Source: Phocaeicola massiliensis B84634 = Timone 84634 = DSM 17679 = JCM 13223
GTDB lineage: Bacteria > Bacteroidota > Bacteroidia > Bacteroidales > Bacteroidaceae
Assembly (NCBI RefSeq): GCF_000382445.1
Contig: NZ_KB905475.1
Coordinates: 1 to 64,000 of the forward strand
Length of the DNA: 64,000 bases
Reading direction: 5' to 3'
This document shows, piece by piece, positions 53,220 through 61,725 of this stretch. Every line of letters begins with the position of its first letter. Positions within the stretch are counted from its first letter, which is position 1. Under the pieces are notes generated by a model that was not told where the DNA came from, did no database searches, and saw nothing but the letters and a program-made list of their open reading frames with translations. The translations under genes and the position numbers were made by a program.

Positions 53220-55040
53220 TTACATGCGCTCCGGCACTTCAATACCCAACAGACCCATCGCACTCTTTACAATCTTACCCACATTGGCGCTCAATGCCAG
53301 ACGGAAAATCTTAAGTGCTTCGTCTTCTTCACGCAAAATGCTGAAATCATGATAGAACTGATTATACTCCTTCACCAAATCGTATGTATAGTTGGCAATA
53401 ATAGATGGGTTATAATCCGTACCTGCTTGCTTCACAACTGTCTTAAAGTCAGCCAACATCTGAATCAAGCCTTCTTCTTTTGTACTCAGTTGCAATCCTG
53501 CCGGAATCACTTCGGGAATAGCGATACCTGATTCGGCTGCTTTACGCAACACCGACCGAATACGGGCATAAGTATATTGGATGAAAGGTCCTGTATTGCC
53601 ATTGAAATCAATGGATTCCTTCGGATTAAACGTCATGTTCTTACGTGCATCCACTTTCAGGATAAAATACTTCAAAGCTCCCAAGCCTACAATGCGGGCA
53701 ATATCATCGGCTTCTTCTTTAGACAAGCCATCCAGCTTACCCAGCTCGGCTGAAGTTTCTTTCGCAGTCTCAATCATAGCTTCCATCAAATCATCGGCAT
53801 CCACCACGGTTCCTTCACGGCTCTTCATCTTACCTTCCGGCAATTCTACCATACCGTATGAGAAGTGAACCAATCCTTTGCCCCATTCAAAGCCCAGCTT
53901 ATCAAGCAAGATGGACAATACCTGAAAATGATAATTCTGCTCATTTCCCACTACATATATCATCTTATCGATAGGATAGTCCTGAAAACGAAGTTTGGCA
54001 GTACCGATATCCTGAGTCATATACACCGAAGTTCCGTCTCCACGGAGCAGCAGCTTGTGATCCAATCCTTCCGCAGTAAGGTCGGCCCATACCGAATTGT
54101 CTTCTTTGCGATAGAAGAAGCCCTTTTCAAGACCTTCCATCACTTTATCCTTTCCTTCCAGATAGGTATTCGATTCGTAGTAAATCTTATCAAAACCAAC
54201 CCCCATCATCTTATAGGTCTCATCAAAACCGGCATACACCCAATCATTCATCTTTTTCCAAAGCGCACGGATTTCGGGGTCGTTAGCCTCCCACTTACGC
54301 AGCATTTCGCGGGCTTCCTGCATCAAAGGTGACTCAGCCTCAGCTTTTGCTTTAGCTTCTTCCTCGTTCATCCCTTCTGCCTGATATTGAGCCATCAGCT
54401 CTTTTACTTCCGCTTTGTAATGCTTGTCAAAAGCCACATAATAATCGCCAATCAGGTGGTCGCCTTTCTTGCCTGACGATTCGGGAGTTTCGCCATTACC
54501 ATATTTCAGCCAAGCCAGCATAGACTTGCAGATATGGATTCCACGATCGTTCACAATATTGGTTTTCACCACCTTATTGCCATTTGCCGCCATTACATTT
54601 GCCAACGCATTACCCAACAGGTTATTGCGGACGTGTCCCAAGTGTAAAGGCTTGTTCGTATTCGGAGAAGAATACTCAATCATCACCAGCGGAGAGTTTT
54701 CAGTAGCTTTCTCGATGCCATATTCCGGTTGAGCCTGAATGGAATTCAACAGCTCAATCCAGCAATCCGAGGCAATAGTCAGGTTCAAGAATCCTTTTAC
54801 CGCATTATAAGCAGATATCAGCTCAGGAGCATTTTGGCACAAATATGCACCGATTTCCTGTGCAGTCTGTTCAGGGCCTTTCTTAGACATTTTCAAGAAA
54901 GGGAAAACAACCAATGTGAGGTGTCCTTCAAACTCTTTCTTGGTCTTCTGGAGCTGTACCATTTTTGCTGGTACTTCCTGTCCGTACAGCATGTTGATAG
55001 CGCTGATAATGGACGCGGTAAGTTTTTCTTCTATATTCAT
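53220..55040 (-). CDS. argS: Arginyl-tRNA synthetase
   Basis: This is a 606-residue class I synthetase. It has an N-terminal Add-1 domain, the HIGH motif as PLHLGHVRN in SSPNTNKPLHLGH, a KMSKS-equivalent in GKMKSREGTVV, and a C-terminal anticodon-binding domain (DALSxR-type) ending LGIEVPERM. Its length is usual for the family. It charges tRNA-Arg in the cytoplasm. A 102-base gap separates it from the U32 peptidase gene upstream. Confidence 0.97.
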   Translation of the reverse strand: MNIEEKLTASIISAINMLYGQEVPAKMVQLQKTKKEFEGHLTLVVFPFLKMSKKGPEQTAQEIGAYLCQNAPELISAYNAVKGFLNLTIASDCWIELLNSIQAQPEYGIEKATENSPLVMIEYSSPNTNKPLHLGHVRNNLLGNALANVMAANGNKVVKTNIVNDRGIHICKSMLAWLKYGNGETPESSGKKGDHLIGDYYVAFDKHYKAEVKELMAQYQAEGMNEEEAKAKAEAESPLMQEAREMLRKWEANDPEIRALWKKMNDWVYAGFDETYKMMGVGFDKIYYESNTYLEGKDKVMEGLEKGFFYRKEDNSVWADLTAEGLDHKLLLRGDGTSVYMTQDIGTAKLRFQDYPIDKMIYVVGNEQNYHFQVLSILLDKLGFEWGKGLVHFSYGMVELPEGKMKSREGTVVDADDLMEAMIETAKETSAELGKLDGLSKEEADDIARIVGLGALKYFILKVDARKNMTFNPKESIDFNGNTGPFIQYTYARIRSVLRKAAESGIAIPEVIPAGLQLSTKEEGLIQMLADFKTVVKQAGTDYNPSIIANYTYDLVKEYNQFYHDFSILREEDEALKIFRLALSANVGKIVKSAMGLLGIEVPERM

Positions 55041-55142
55041 AGCGTGTAAGTACTTATTTGTTATTGAGTTGCAAAGATAAACATTTTAGATGAAATCTTT
55101 TCTATCATCCTCTATTTACTATACCAACGTTGATAAACCCGT

Positions 55143-56405
55143 TCAGTTCTTCTTCAAGCTTTCGGGAGATACCAACTTATAAAGCTTGTCGCTGGGGCGT
55201 ATCTTTTCGGGAACTTTAAATGAAACATGCTGACCTTTCCGCACCACATCTACCGGCTTCAAATCGACTCTTGCCTCATCCAATGTGAAGAATACGGCAC
55301 CTGTGGTAGGCCCTGTTATCAACAACTTGTCACCCACCTTCATTTCGGCCGCCTCCACCAGAAACTCAGCCACACCGATATTGGAGAAGTATTTAATGCC
55401 TTTTCCCACATATACTTTACGTTCGGTGGCTTCGGAACCATAATTCCTGCTCCATTCACCCAATCGCTGTCCCAGATAATAACCATTCCAGAATCCGCGG
55501 TTAAAGACTGTTTTCAGGCGCTCATCCCACTTCTGTTTCTTTTCCTCTGTAAACGTACCTTCCAGATAAGAACGGATAGCATCTTTATAACATTCCACCA
55601 CCGTGCGTACATACTCAGGGCCGCGGGCGCGCCCTTCAATCTTGAACACACGCACACCGGCCTCAATCATTTCATCCATGAAATGAATGGTCTTCAAGTC
55701 TTTGGGAGACATGATATATTTATTGTCTACTTCCAGCTCTATATCACTTTCTTTATCCTTCACTTCGTATGCACGGCGGCAAATCTGCATGCAAGCGCCA
55801 CGATTGGCGGACGCATTCATCTCATGCAGACTGAGATAGCACTTGCCCGACACTGCCATGCATAACGCTCCGTGACAGAACATTTCTATCCGGACCGGCT
55901 CACCTTTCGGCCCTTTTATCTGTTCATTCCGGATAGTATCATAAATCACTTTCACCTGTTTCAGATTCAATTCACGTGCCAGCACCACCACATCGGCAAA
56001 GCGGGCATAGAATTTCAGAGCCTCTGCATTGCTGATATTCAACTGAGTGGAGAGATGTACCTCCTGTCCAATCTCATTACAATAAGCCATCACAGCAACA
56101 TCGGCAGCAATCACAGCACTGATTCCGGCTTCTTTTGCCGCCTCCACAATTGTACGCATCAAGGCAATATCCTCGTCATAAATAATAGTATTGATGGTCA
56201 GATAACTCTTGATGGCATGCGCATCACAAATCTGCGCTATCTCACGCAAATCATTAATAGTAAATGTATTGGCAGACCGGGCACGCATATTCAGGCTTTC
56301 AATACCAAAATAAATGGAGTCCGCACCTGCCTGTATAGCGGCAGCCAACGACTCACGCGAGCCGACAGGAGCCATTATTTCAAAGTCTTTTATAGAAGGT
56401 TTCAT
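55143..56405 (-). CDS. U32 family peptidase (collagenase-like)
   Basis: The 420-residue protein starts MKPSIKDFEIMAPVGSRESL, so the ATG at 56403-56405 is preferred over one at 56462, which lies over the divergent promoter. The U32 signature EMFCHGALCMAVSGKCYLS is present, along with NRGACMQICRR. The C-terminal domain matches shorter U32 proteins of the RlhA/TrhP type. These are now tied to RNA hydroxylation rather than proteolysis, so the true reaction is uncertain. It is divergent from the dus gene. Confidence 0.9.
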   Translation of the reverse strand: MKPSIKDFEIMAPVGSRESLAAAIQAGADSIYFGIESLNMRARSANTFTINDLREIAQICDAHAIKSYLTINTIIYDEDIALMRTIVEAAKEAGISAVIAADVAVMAYCNEIGQEVHLSTQLNISNAEALKFYARFADVVVLARELNLKQVKVIYDTIRNEQIKGPKGEPVRIEMFCHGALCMAVSGKCYLSLHEMNASANRGACMQICRRAYEVKDKESDIELEVDNKYIMSPKDLKTIHFMDEMIEAGVRVFKIEGRARGPEYVRTVVECYKDAIRSYLEGTFTEEKKQKWDERLKTVFNRGFWNGYYLGQRLGEWSRNYGSEATERKVYVGKGIKYFSNIGVAEFLVEAAEMKVGDKLLITGPTTGAVFFTLDEARVDLKPVDVVRKGQHVSFKVPEKIRPSDKLYKLVSPESLKKN

Positions 56406-56427
56406 TATTCTTTTGATTATGTGTGTG

Positions 56428-56455
56428 CAAAGGTAGGCTTTTTTCCGTATTTTTG
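56428..56455. promoter_or_regulatory. Back-to-back -7 boxes between U32 and dus genes
   Basis: TACCTTTG on the minus strand (56428-56435) faces the U32 gene. TATTTTTG on the plus strand (56448-56455) faces dus, 21 bases before its ATG. A minus-strand TTTG lies at 56460-56463, 24 bases from its -7 box. The two promoters overlap, so they may compete. Confidence 0.6.
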
Positions 56456-56476
56456 CAGCCAAATAACTGTTAGAAT

Positions 56477-57460
56477 ATGAAAATACGCCATATAGACTTG
56501 GGAGAACACCCCGTTTTATTAGCTCCGATGGAGGATGTGACCGACCCGGCTTTCCGCCTGATGTGCAAAAAGTTCGGTGCCGACATGGTATATACCGAAT
56601 TCGTGTCGGCCGATGCCCTGATACGTTCGGTAGGGAAAACCATGCAAAAGCTGAACATCAATGACGAAGAACGCCCCGTAGCCATCCAGATTTACGGAAA
56701 AGATACGGCAACAATGGTAGAGGCCGCCAAGATAGTGGAAGAAACACGTCCTGACATTCTGGACATTAACTTCGGCTGCCCCGTGAAGCGCGTCGCAGGC
56801 AAAGGAGCAGGCGCAGGCATGTTGCAGAATATTCCGCTGATGCTGGAAATTACCCGCGCCGTGGTGGATGCAGTAAAGATTCCCGTCACCGTGAAGACAC
56901 GCTTGGGATGGGACAACGACCATAAAATCATTGTCAGCCTGGCCGAGCAGTTGCAGGATTGCGGCATCGAAGCGTTAACCATCCACGGACGCACACGTGC
57001 ACAGATGTATACCGGTGAAGCGGATTGGACCTTGATAGGCGAGGTAAAGAAGAATCCGCGCATACATATTCCTGTCATCGGCAATGGAGATGTAACCACA
57101 CCGCAACGTGCCAAAGAGTGTTTTGACCTCTATGGAGTAGATGCCATCATGATCGGACGTGCCAGCTTCGGACGCCCCTGGATATTCAAAGAAGTGAAGC
57201 ATTATATAGAAACCGGCGAAGAACTCCCACCTCTGTCTTTCGACTGGAAAATGGATGTCCTCCGCCGGGAAGTGTTGGACAGCGTCAATCTGCTGGACGA
57301 ACGCCGCGGTATATTGCATGTACGCCGCCATCTGGCTGCATCTCCCATATTTAAAGGAATTCCCAACTTTAAGGAAACGCGTATCGCCATGCTTCGTGCC
57401 GAAACAGTAAAGGAGCTTTTCAGTATCCTTGACTATATAAAAGGCAACTATACTCTTTAA
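56477..57460 (+). CDS. dusB: tRNA-dihydrouridine synthase
   Basis: The 327-residue FMN-dependent TIM-barrel enzyme reduces uridines in the tRNA D-loop. It has LAPMEDVTDPAFR, the catalytic cysteine C101 in INFGCPVKRVAGKGAG, TVKTRLGWD, IHGRTRAQMYTGEADW and GNGDV..MIGRASFGRPW. This fits the DusB/Dus bacterial group. Its 3' end overlaps the convergent GIN-domain gene by 4 bases. Confidence 0.95.
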   Translation: MKIRHIDLGEHPVLLAPMEDVTDPAFRLMCKKFGADMVYTEFVSADALIRSVGKTMQKLNINDEERPVAIQIYGKDTATMVEAAKIVEETRPDILDINFGCPVKRVAGKGAGAGMLQNIPLMLEITRAVVDAVKIPVTVKTRLGWDNDHKIIVSLAEQLQDCGIEALTIHGRTRAQMYTGEADWTLIGEVKKNPRIHIPVIGNGDVTTPQRAKECFDLYGVDAIMIGRASFGRPWIFKEVKHYIETGEELPPLSFDWKMDVLRREVLDSVNLLDERRGILHVRRHLAASPIFKGIPNFKETRIAMLRAETVKELFSILDYIKGNYTL

Positions 57461-58398
57461 TCATCATTGGAATGCCGATGGTGTCTGCCCTTCGTGCTGT
57501 TCTTTTCTACAGTACGGGGGTTTCCGCTGTAAGACACATCGCTATTCTTGCCTTCTTTATTGATGATTATCTTTTCGGAAGCATAGCACGAAATGTCGCC
57601 GGTACTACGCGGAGACGTATAAACCGTAGCTTGTTTTGCTTTCAAGTAAGAACCCGCAATGTCACCGGAACCGCTTAACGAATAGTTAGCTTTCGCACAC
57701 TTGCCCGATAACGTAACATCGCCCGAACCATTGACAGTACCATTCACTTCATCAGCCGAAATACCTTTTATATTCACATCACCCGAACCGTTGACAGCAC
57801 TATTCACTCTATCGGCCGAAATGCTCTTCACAGCAACATCACCCGAACCATTGACAGCCATATTCATTTCCACTCCCGAAACATCACCTAAGGCAATATC
57901 GCCCGAACCGTTGACAGCGACATTCATCTTACGGCATTTCACCTTGTCGGCGTCAATGTCACCACTGCCATTCACCGTCCAGTCAATGCCATGGTTCACG
58001 TCAACTCCATTTTCAAAGATAATATCACCCGAACCATTGATCACTGCACTTCTCACCATGGGTGCAGCTACACGTAGTTCCAGGCTGGCGCCATTCTCAA
58101 AAGAAACGGAATATCCTTTTTTCAACTCAATAATCAAGGTACGATTTTTTACATACACTTGCACAATATCCTGCAAGTTATCCGGTACAGAGAGCTCAAG
58201 TTCCTGTTTCCCTGAAGTTTGGGTATAAATAATCTTGCTGCTTCCATTCAGGCAGACCGCATCAAAACCGCCCACATTCACTTCCTTTGTCACATTGTTC
58301 TTACTTGCTCTGATTCTCTCACTCAAAGATTCTGCCCATACCGTTGTAGATACTAACGCCAAGGCAAATAACATAAAAATAGATACTGTTTTTTTCAT
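57457..58398 (-). CDS. Exported GIN-domain (DUF2807) protein with NGSGD repeats
   Basis: This 313-residue protein has a signal peptide (LFALALVSTTVWAES). A head GIN domain is followed by repeats with the core NGSGD at residues 121, 143, 163, 183, 203, 223 and (GSGD) 242, about every 20 residues. This is consistent with a right-handed beta-helix. The C-terminus is His/Asp/Lys-rich (GRHHRHSNDD). The family is predicted surface or adhesin-like in Bacteroidota; its role is not known. A putative ECF-type promoter lies upstream. Confidence 0.85.
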   Translation of the reverse strand: MKKTVSIFMLFALALVSTTVWAESLSERIRASKNNVTKEVNVGGFDAVCLNGSSKIIYTQTSGKQELELSVPDNLQDIVQVYVKNRTLIIELKKGYSVSFENGASLELRVAAPMVRSAVINGSGDIIFENGVDVNHGIDWTVNGSGDIDADKVKCRKMNVAVNGSGDIALGDVSGVEMNMAVNGSGDVAVKSISADRVNSAVNGSGDVNIKGISADEVNGTVNGSGDVTLSGKCAKANYSLSGSGDIAGSYLKAKQATVYTSPRSTGDISCYASEKIIINKEGKNSDVSYSGNPRTVEKNSTKGRHHRHSNDD

Positions 58399-58421
58399 AA
58401 TATTATCGTTTTTATATATGT

Positions 58422-58449
58422 TAGACGTATCTGACCGGGCAAACGTTGC
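58422..58449 (-). promoter_or_regulatory. Putative ECF-sigma-type promoter of the GIN-domain gene
   Basis: On the minus strand GCAACG (58444-58449) is followed after 16 bases by CGTCTA (58422-58427), 24 bases before the start codon. This differs from the housekeeping TAnnTTTG type and resembles AAC..GTC-type ECF promoters. The reading is inferred from one site. Confidence 0.4.
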
Positions 58450-58544
58450 ATCCTTTATGCACTTTTTTTAAATCAATTTGCTCCGACATCAGTCGGAACA
58501 AGCATTCCCGCCCTTCAGATTAAGCCTTTCCATAAGTCGGATTA

Positions 58545-58635
58545 CTACAGACTGCCACAATGGACCGTACAGTCTGCTACGGTAGACCGTACGGTCTGCT
58601 ACAGTGGACTGTACAGTCCATTGCCGTAGACTGTA
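58545..58635. repeat. 22-bp tandem repeats made of palindromes
   Basis: Three full 22-base units lie at 58561-58582, 58583-58604 and 58605-58626, with partial units on both sides. Each contains a dyad such as AGACCGTACGGTCT or GGACTGTACAGTCC. They fill the gap between the PAP2 and GIN genes and hold no gene. Conserved dyads with changing arms suggest selection for pairing or protein binding. Confidence 0.75.
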
Positions 58636-58697
58636 ATAATCTTCCGTTTAAAAAGCCTTAGCCGACAATAAGAAACCGCCTGCCTCTCTATCCGTTT

Positions 58698-59675
58698 CTA
58701 TCTGGCCACCAATTGGAACACCACCGAAGCGAACCAGCGTTTATACATCCACGTAGCCGCAATATAAATACAAACAGCAGAAACCCAACCGGCAATCACA
58801 TCTATCAGATAATGTGCCTGAATATAAACCGTGGCGCAGCAAAGAAGCACATAAAAGGGTGCCAGGAAACAGCATAACTTCTTATTTACCCGATAGGCCA
58901 TAATCATGATGATAGTGGAAATACCGACATGCGAACTGGGGAAAGCCGCGGTAGGACGTTCGCCCACCTCCTGAGAAGCCTCTACAAGATTATAAAAGAA
59001 ACCATGATCGAAACCGGGACCGGGCAACAGAATATCATTGTGATTAAAATAATCTCCAATCGCCGGAAAGTGTTGCGCCATCACGTTATCCATGCCGATG
59101 GCGGGAAAGTAAAACTGCGGACCGGCTACAGGGACCAATATATAAATAAGATAATAGATGAAAAATGAGGTAACCAATACAAAAGATACCTTTTCAAACC
59201 ATTCAAAACGGAAAAGGAAATAATAGATTGTCACTATCGCAATCATCGGATAATAAGCAAAATAGCCTAGATTAAAGGGCTCGCTGAACCACATGGACGG
59301 GCAAAGTTCGCTGAACTCCACCGATGGCTGGCAACGGAACAGGAATTGTTCTGCAGAGGCAAAGAAATTATCCAGATTCGGGAACAAGCGGTTGAACTCG
59401 AAGGTATCGGGATACCAATAAGCCAAAAACGCCATTTGTACAGCCATACGAATGAATGCGGATAATTTACAAGGATATTTATGATACAAATATATCAATG
59501 CAAAAGTGATAACCACAATACCTGCACGTTCCAGCAACATTGTGCCGGGATGATCCATGCGTGGCCACAATATCAAAACCATAATCGTAGTGAGAGCATT
59601 ATATATCAAGCTGATACTCTCGACGGCAAACAATCCTTTTACACTGTCTACACGTTTGAATAAATTTAAAGCCAT
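58698..59675 (-). CDS. PAP2-superfamily membrane phosphatase/phosphotransferase
   Basis: The 325-residue protein has about seven membrane segments. The PAP2 motifs are AAFPSSHVGIST (C2, with active-site Ser-His) and YIQAHYLIDVIAGW (C3, catalytic His and Asp). The long form with a PVAGPQFYFPAIG loop resembles inositol-phosphotransferase (AUR1-like) proteins, so a role in sphingolipid or lipid headgroup exchange is possible. Its start overlaps the end of the epimerase gene by 10 bases, so the two are probably co-expressed. Confidence 0.85.
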   Translation of the reverse strand: MALNLFKRVDSVKGLFAVESISLIYNALTTIMVLILWPRMDHPGTMLLERAGIVVITFALIYLYHKYPCKLSAFIRMAVQMAFLAYWYPDTFEFNRLFPNLDNFFASAEQFLFRCQPSVEFSELCPSMWFSEPFNLGYFAYYPMIAIVTIYYFLFRFEWFEKVSFVLVTSFFIYYLIYILVPVAGPQFYFPAIGMDNVMAQHFPAIGDYFNHNDILLPGPGFDHGFFYNLVEASQEVGERPTAAFPSSHVGISTIIMIMAYRVNKKLCCFLAPFYVLLCCATVYIQAHYLIDVIAGWVSAVCIYIAATWMYKRWFASVVFQLVAR

Positions 59676-60676
59676 CCTTCTTTCTTATACCAGGCAATAA
59701 TCTCTTTTACTCCCCTTTCCAGCGGATATTCGGGACGATATCCCAATTCATCCGTCAAAGGAGTAATGTCGCATTGCCAGTTGCGTTGTTTCATTATTTT
59801 ATATTTATCACGATTCAGCGTGCTTACCTTTCCCAAGCAACGCGCTGAAAATTCAGCGAGCAAAGATACAACTTTTAAAATAAATAGCGGACATTTAAAG
59901 TGTATAACCCACGGATTACCAAGCTCTTTTTGTATTAAATCGGAGAAAGCACGGCTGGAATATACATTTCCGTCACTTACAAAATAGGCACGATGCTTCA
60001 CTTTATGCTCTATAGCCAGATAGACTGCCTGCACCAAGTCCTTCACATAGATAAAGGTAAGGTCCTGACGTTTGAAGCCGGCGGCAAAGTCTACGTGCTG
60101 TTTGATTGATTTGGCCATCAGGAAATAATCTCTCTCTCGAGGGCCATAGACTCCGGTCGGCCGGAAAATCACAACCGGGAAACCGGACAATGATTGCAGG
60201 TAATGTTCCGACTTCAGTTTACTGACTCCATAAGCGGTATTGGGCATCGCCGTATCATGTTCATTAATGGGCGCATAATTCTCTTCACGTATAGGTCCGA
60301 AGATACTAAGCGAACTGATATAGATAAATTGTTCGGGAACCATATCCAATGCTTGCAGCGCCTCTACGAAATTACGGGTATAAATATAATTTCCTTGTTC
60401 AAACTCTTCTTTATGACGACATTTAGTCACACCCGCACAATGAATGATATAATCCCATCCTCCATGCATTTGTTTGTGAACCGTCAATTGTTCCACCAGC
60501 CTTCCGGGATGAGCAAAATCCAGTTCGGCAAACCGGATACGGGAATCCTTCAAATACTTGCGGCTACTGCTTTTACGCACTCCTGCCCATACCTGCATGC
60601 CTCTTTCCAAGCCACCTTCCACCAGAAAACTGCCGATAAACCCGCTTGCTCCGGTTACCAATATTCTTTTTTCCAT
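59666..60676 (-). CDS. NAD-dependent epimerase/dehydratase (extended SDR)
   Basis: This 336-residue protein has NAD-binding GASGFIGSF, the HCAGVTK loop, catalytic YGVSKLKSE (YxxxK) and FRPTGVYGPRERDYF. The substrate is not readable. It is closer to 3-beta-HSD/dihydroflavonol-reductase-like SDRs than to classic GalE, having a hydrophobic helix LFILKVVSLLAEFSARCL in the substrate domain. That suggests a lipid-like or membrane-near substrate. Coupling with the PAP2 gene supports a lipid-related role. Confidence 0.82.
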   Translation of the reverse strand: MEKRILVTGASGFIGSFLVEGGLERGMQVWAGVRKSSSRKYLKDSRIRFAELDFAHPGRLVEQLTVHKQMHGGWDYIIHCAGVTKCRHKEEFEQGNYIYTRNFVEALQALDMVPEQFIYISSLSIFGPIREENYAPINEHDTAMPNTAYGVSKLKSEHYLQSLSGFPVVIFRPTGVYGPRERDYFLMAKSIKQHVDFAAGFKRQDLTFIYVKDLVQAVYLAIEHKVKHRAYFVSDGNVYSSRAFSDLIQKELGNPWVIHFKCPLFILKVVSLLAEFSARCLGKVSTLNRDKYKIMKQRNWQCDITPLTDELGYRPEYPLERGVKEIIAWYKKEGWL

Positions 60677-60692
60677 TCTTCCTTATCACATT

Positions 60693-61595
60693 TTACTTCA
60701 CCGGTTCCACATGAATACCCACATGGGTATCTTCTCCATATTTTTCTTTCAATTTCCGTTCGATTGCCGTAGCTGTCTCATGAGCTTTATATAACGGTAT
60801 ATCCCCATTCATACGGACATGAATCTCTATGGCATAGTTATTCCCGATACGCCGTGTGCGCAAATGATGAGGCTCTGTTACCCCGTCGAAAGCCAGGACC
60901 GTCTGCTCAATCTCGTGTTCCACACTTTCGGGCAATGATTTTTCCAGCAGTTCATCAATACAAGGGACCAAGAGCTTGACAGACACTTTCATTATAAAGA
61001 AACTGACTATCACGGCGGCAATAGGGTCGAGCACCACCCAATGAGGACCGAGCAGAATAGCTCCGCCAATACCTGAAGCCGTTCCGATAGAAGACAATGC
61101 ATCGCTCCGATGATGCCATGCATTGGCAATCACTGCTTGAGAGTTGTACTTTCTGCCCATACGGACAGTGTATTGATACAATATCTCCTTCAATAAGATA
61201 GAGACAAGAGCCGCAATCAATGCAAGCACTCCGGGCGCACGCAACTGTTCTCCGCGCATAAAGGCCAAGATTTCGCCGGCACCGTTCCATAAGATTCCGC
61301 AGCCTACTCCCAAAAGTGCCACTCCAATCAAGGCAGTAGCCAAAGTCTCATACTTGCCGTGGCCGTAATCATGTCCCTTGTCCTGAGGCTTATTGGAAAT
61401 ACGAACAAACAGTATGACCACCACATCCGTTACGAAATCGGAAAGAGAATGTACGGCATCTGCCATCATAGCAGCACTATGCCCTGCTATCCCGGCCAGA
61501 AATTTAAAAATAACCAGCAGGAAATTAGCAAAGCTGCCCCATAAAGTAACTTTATAGATTCCTTTTTCTCTAGCTCTTTTCTCAAGTTCAGCCAT
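60693..61595 (-). CDS. Cation diffusion facilitator exporter
   Basis: The 300-residue protein has six membrane segments. The metal site motifs are DAVHSLSDF in TM2 and HHRSDALSS in TM5 (HxxxD). A cytoplasmic C-terminal domain ends THVGIHVEP. CDF proteins export Zn2+ or similar metals in exchange for protons. The ATG at 61593-61595 (MAELEKRAREK) is the likely start; others at 61604 and 61634 are possible. It is divergent from rnr. Confidence 0.92.
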   Translation of the reverse strand: MAELEKRAREKGIYKVTLWGSFANFLLVIFKFLAGIAGHSAAMMADAVHSLSDFVTDVVVILFVRISNKPQDKGHDYGHGKYETLATALIGVALLGVGCGILWNGAGEILAFMRGEQLRAPGVLALIAALVSILLKEILYQYTVRMGRKYNSQAVIANAWHHRSDALSSIGTASGIGGAILLGPHWVVLDPIAAVIVSFFIMKVSVKLLVPCIDELLEKSLPESVEHEIEQTVLAFDGVTEPHHLRTRRIGNNYAIEIHVRMNGDIPLYKAHETATAIERKLKEKYGEDTHVGIHVEPVK

Positions 61596-61725
61596 AATCG
61601 TCATTTTTGAACGGACAAAGATAGCACGTTTCATTCATATTCAACCAAATTTAATGCATCTATTGAACCGCTATTCCAATTATTTTGTTTACTTTGTAGC
61701 ACATAATACATTAAAATACCCATTT

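Noticed and set aside
57680..58060. Regularly spaced DNA repeats resembling a CRISPR array
   Set aside because: The repeats are in frame and encode the NGSGD units of the GIN-domain protein; the period is about 60 bases with coding-type third-base changes.
58561..58626. CRISPR-like short repeats
   Set aside because: The units are directly tandem without spacers and there are no cas genes in the window.
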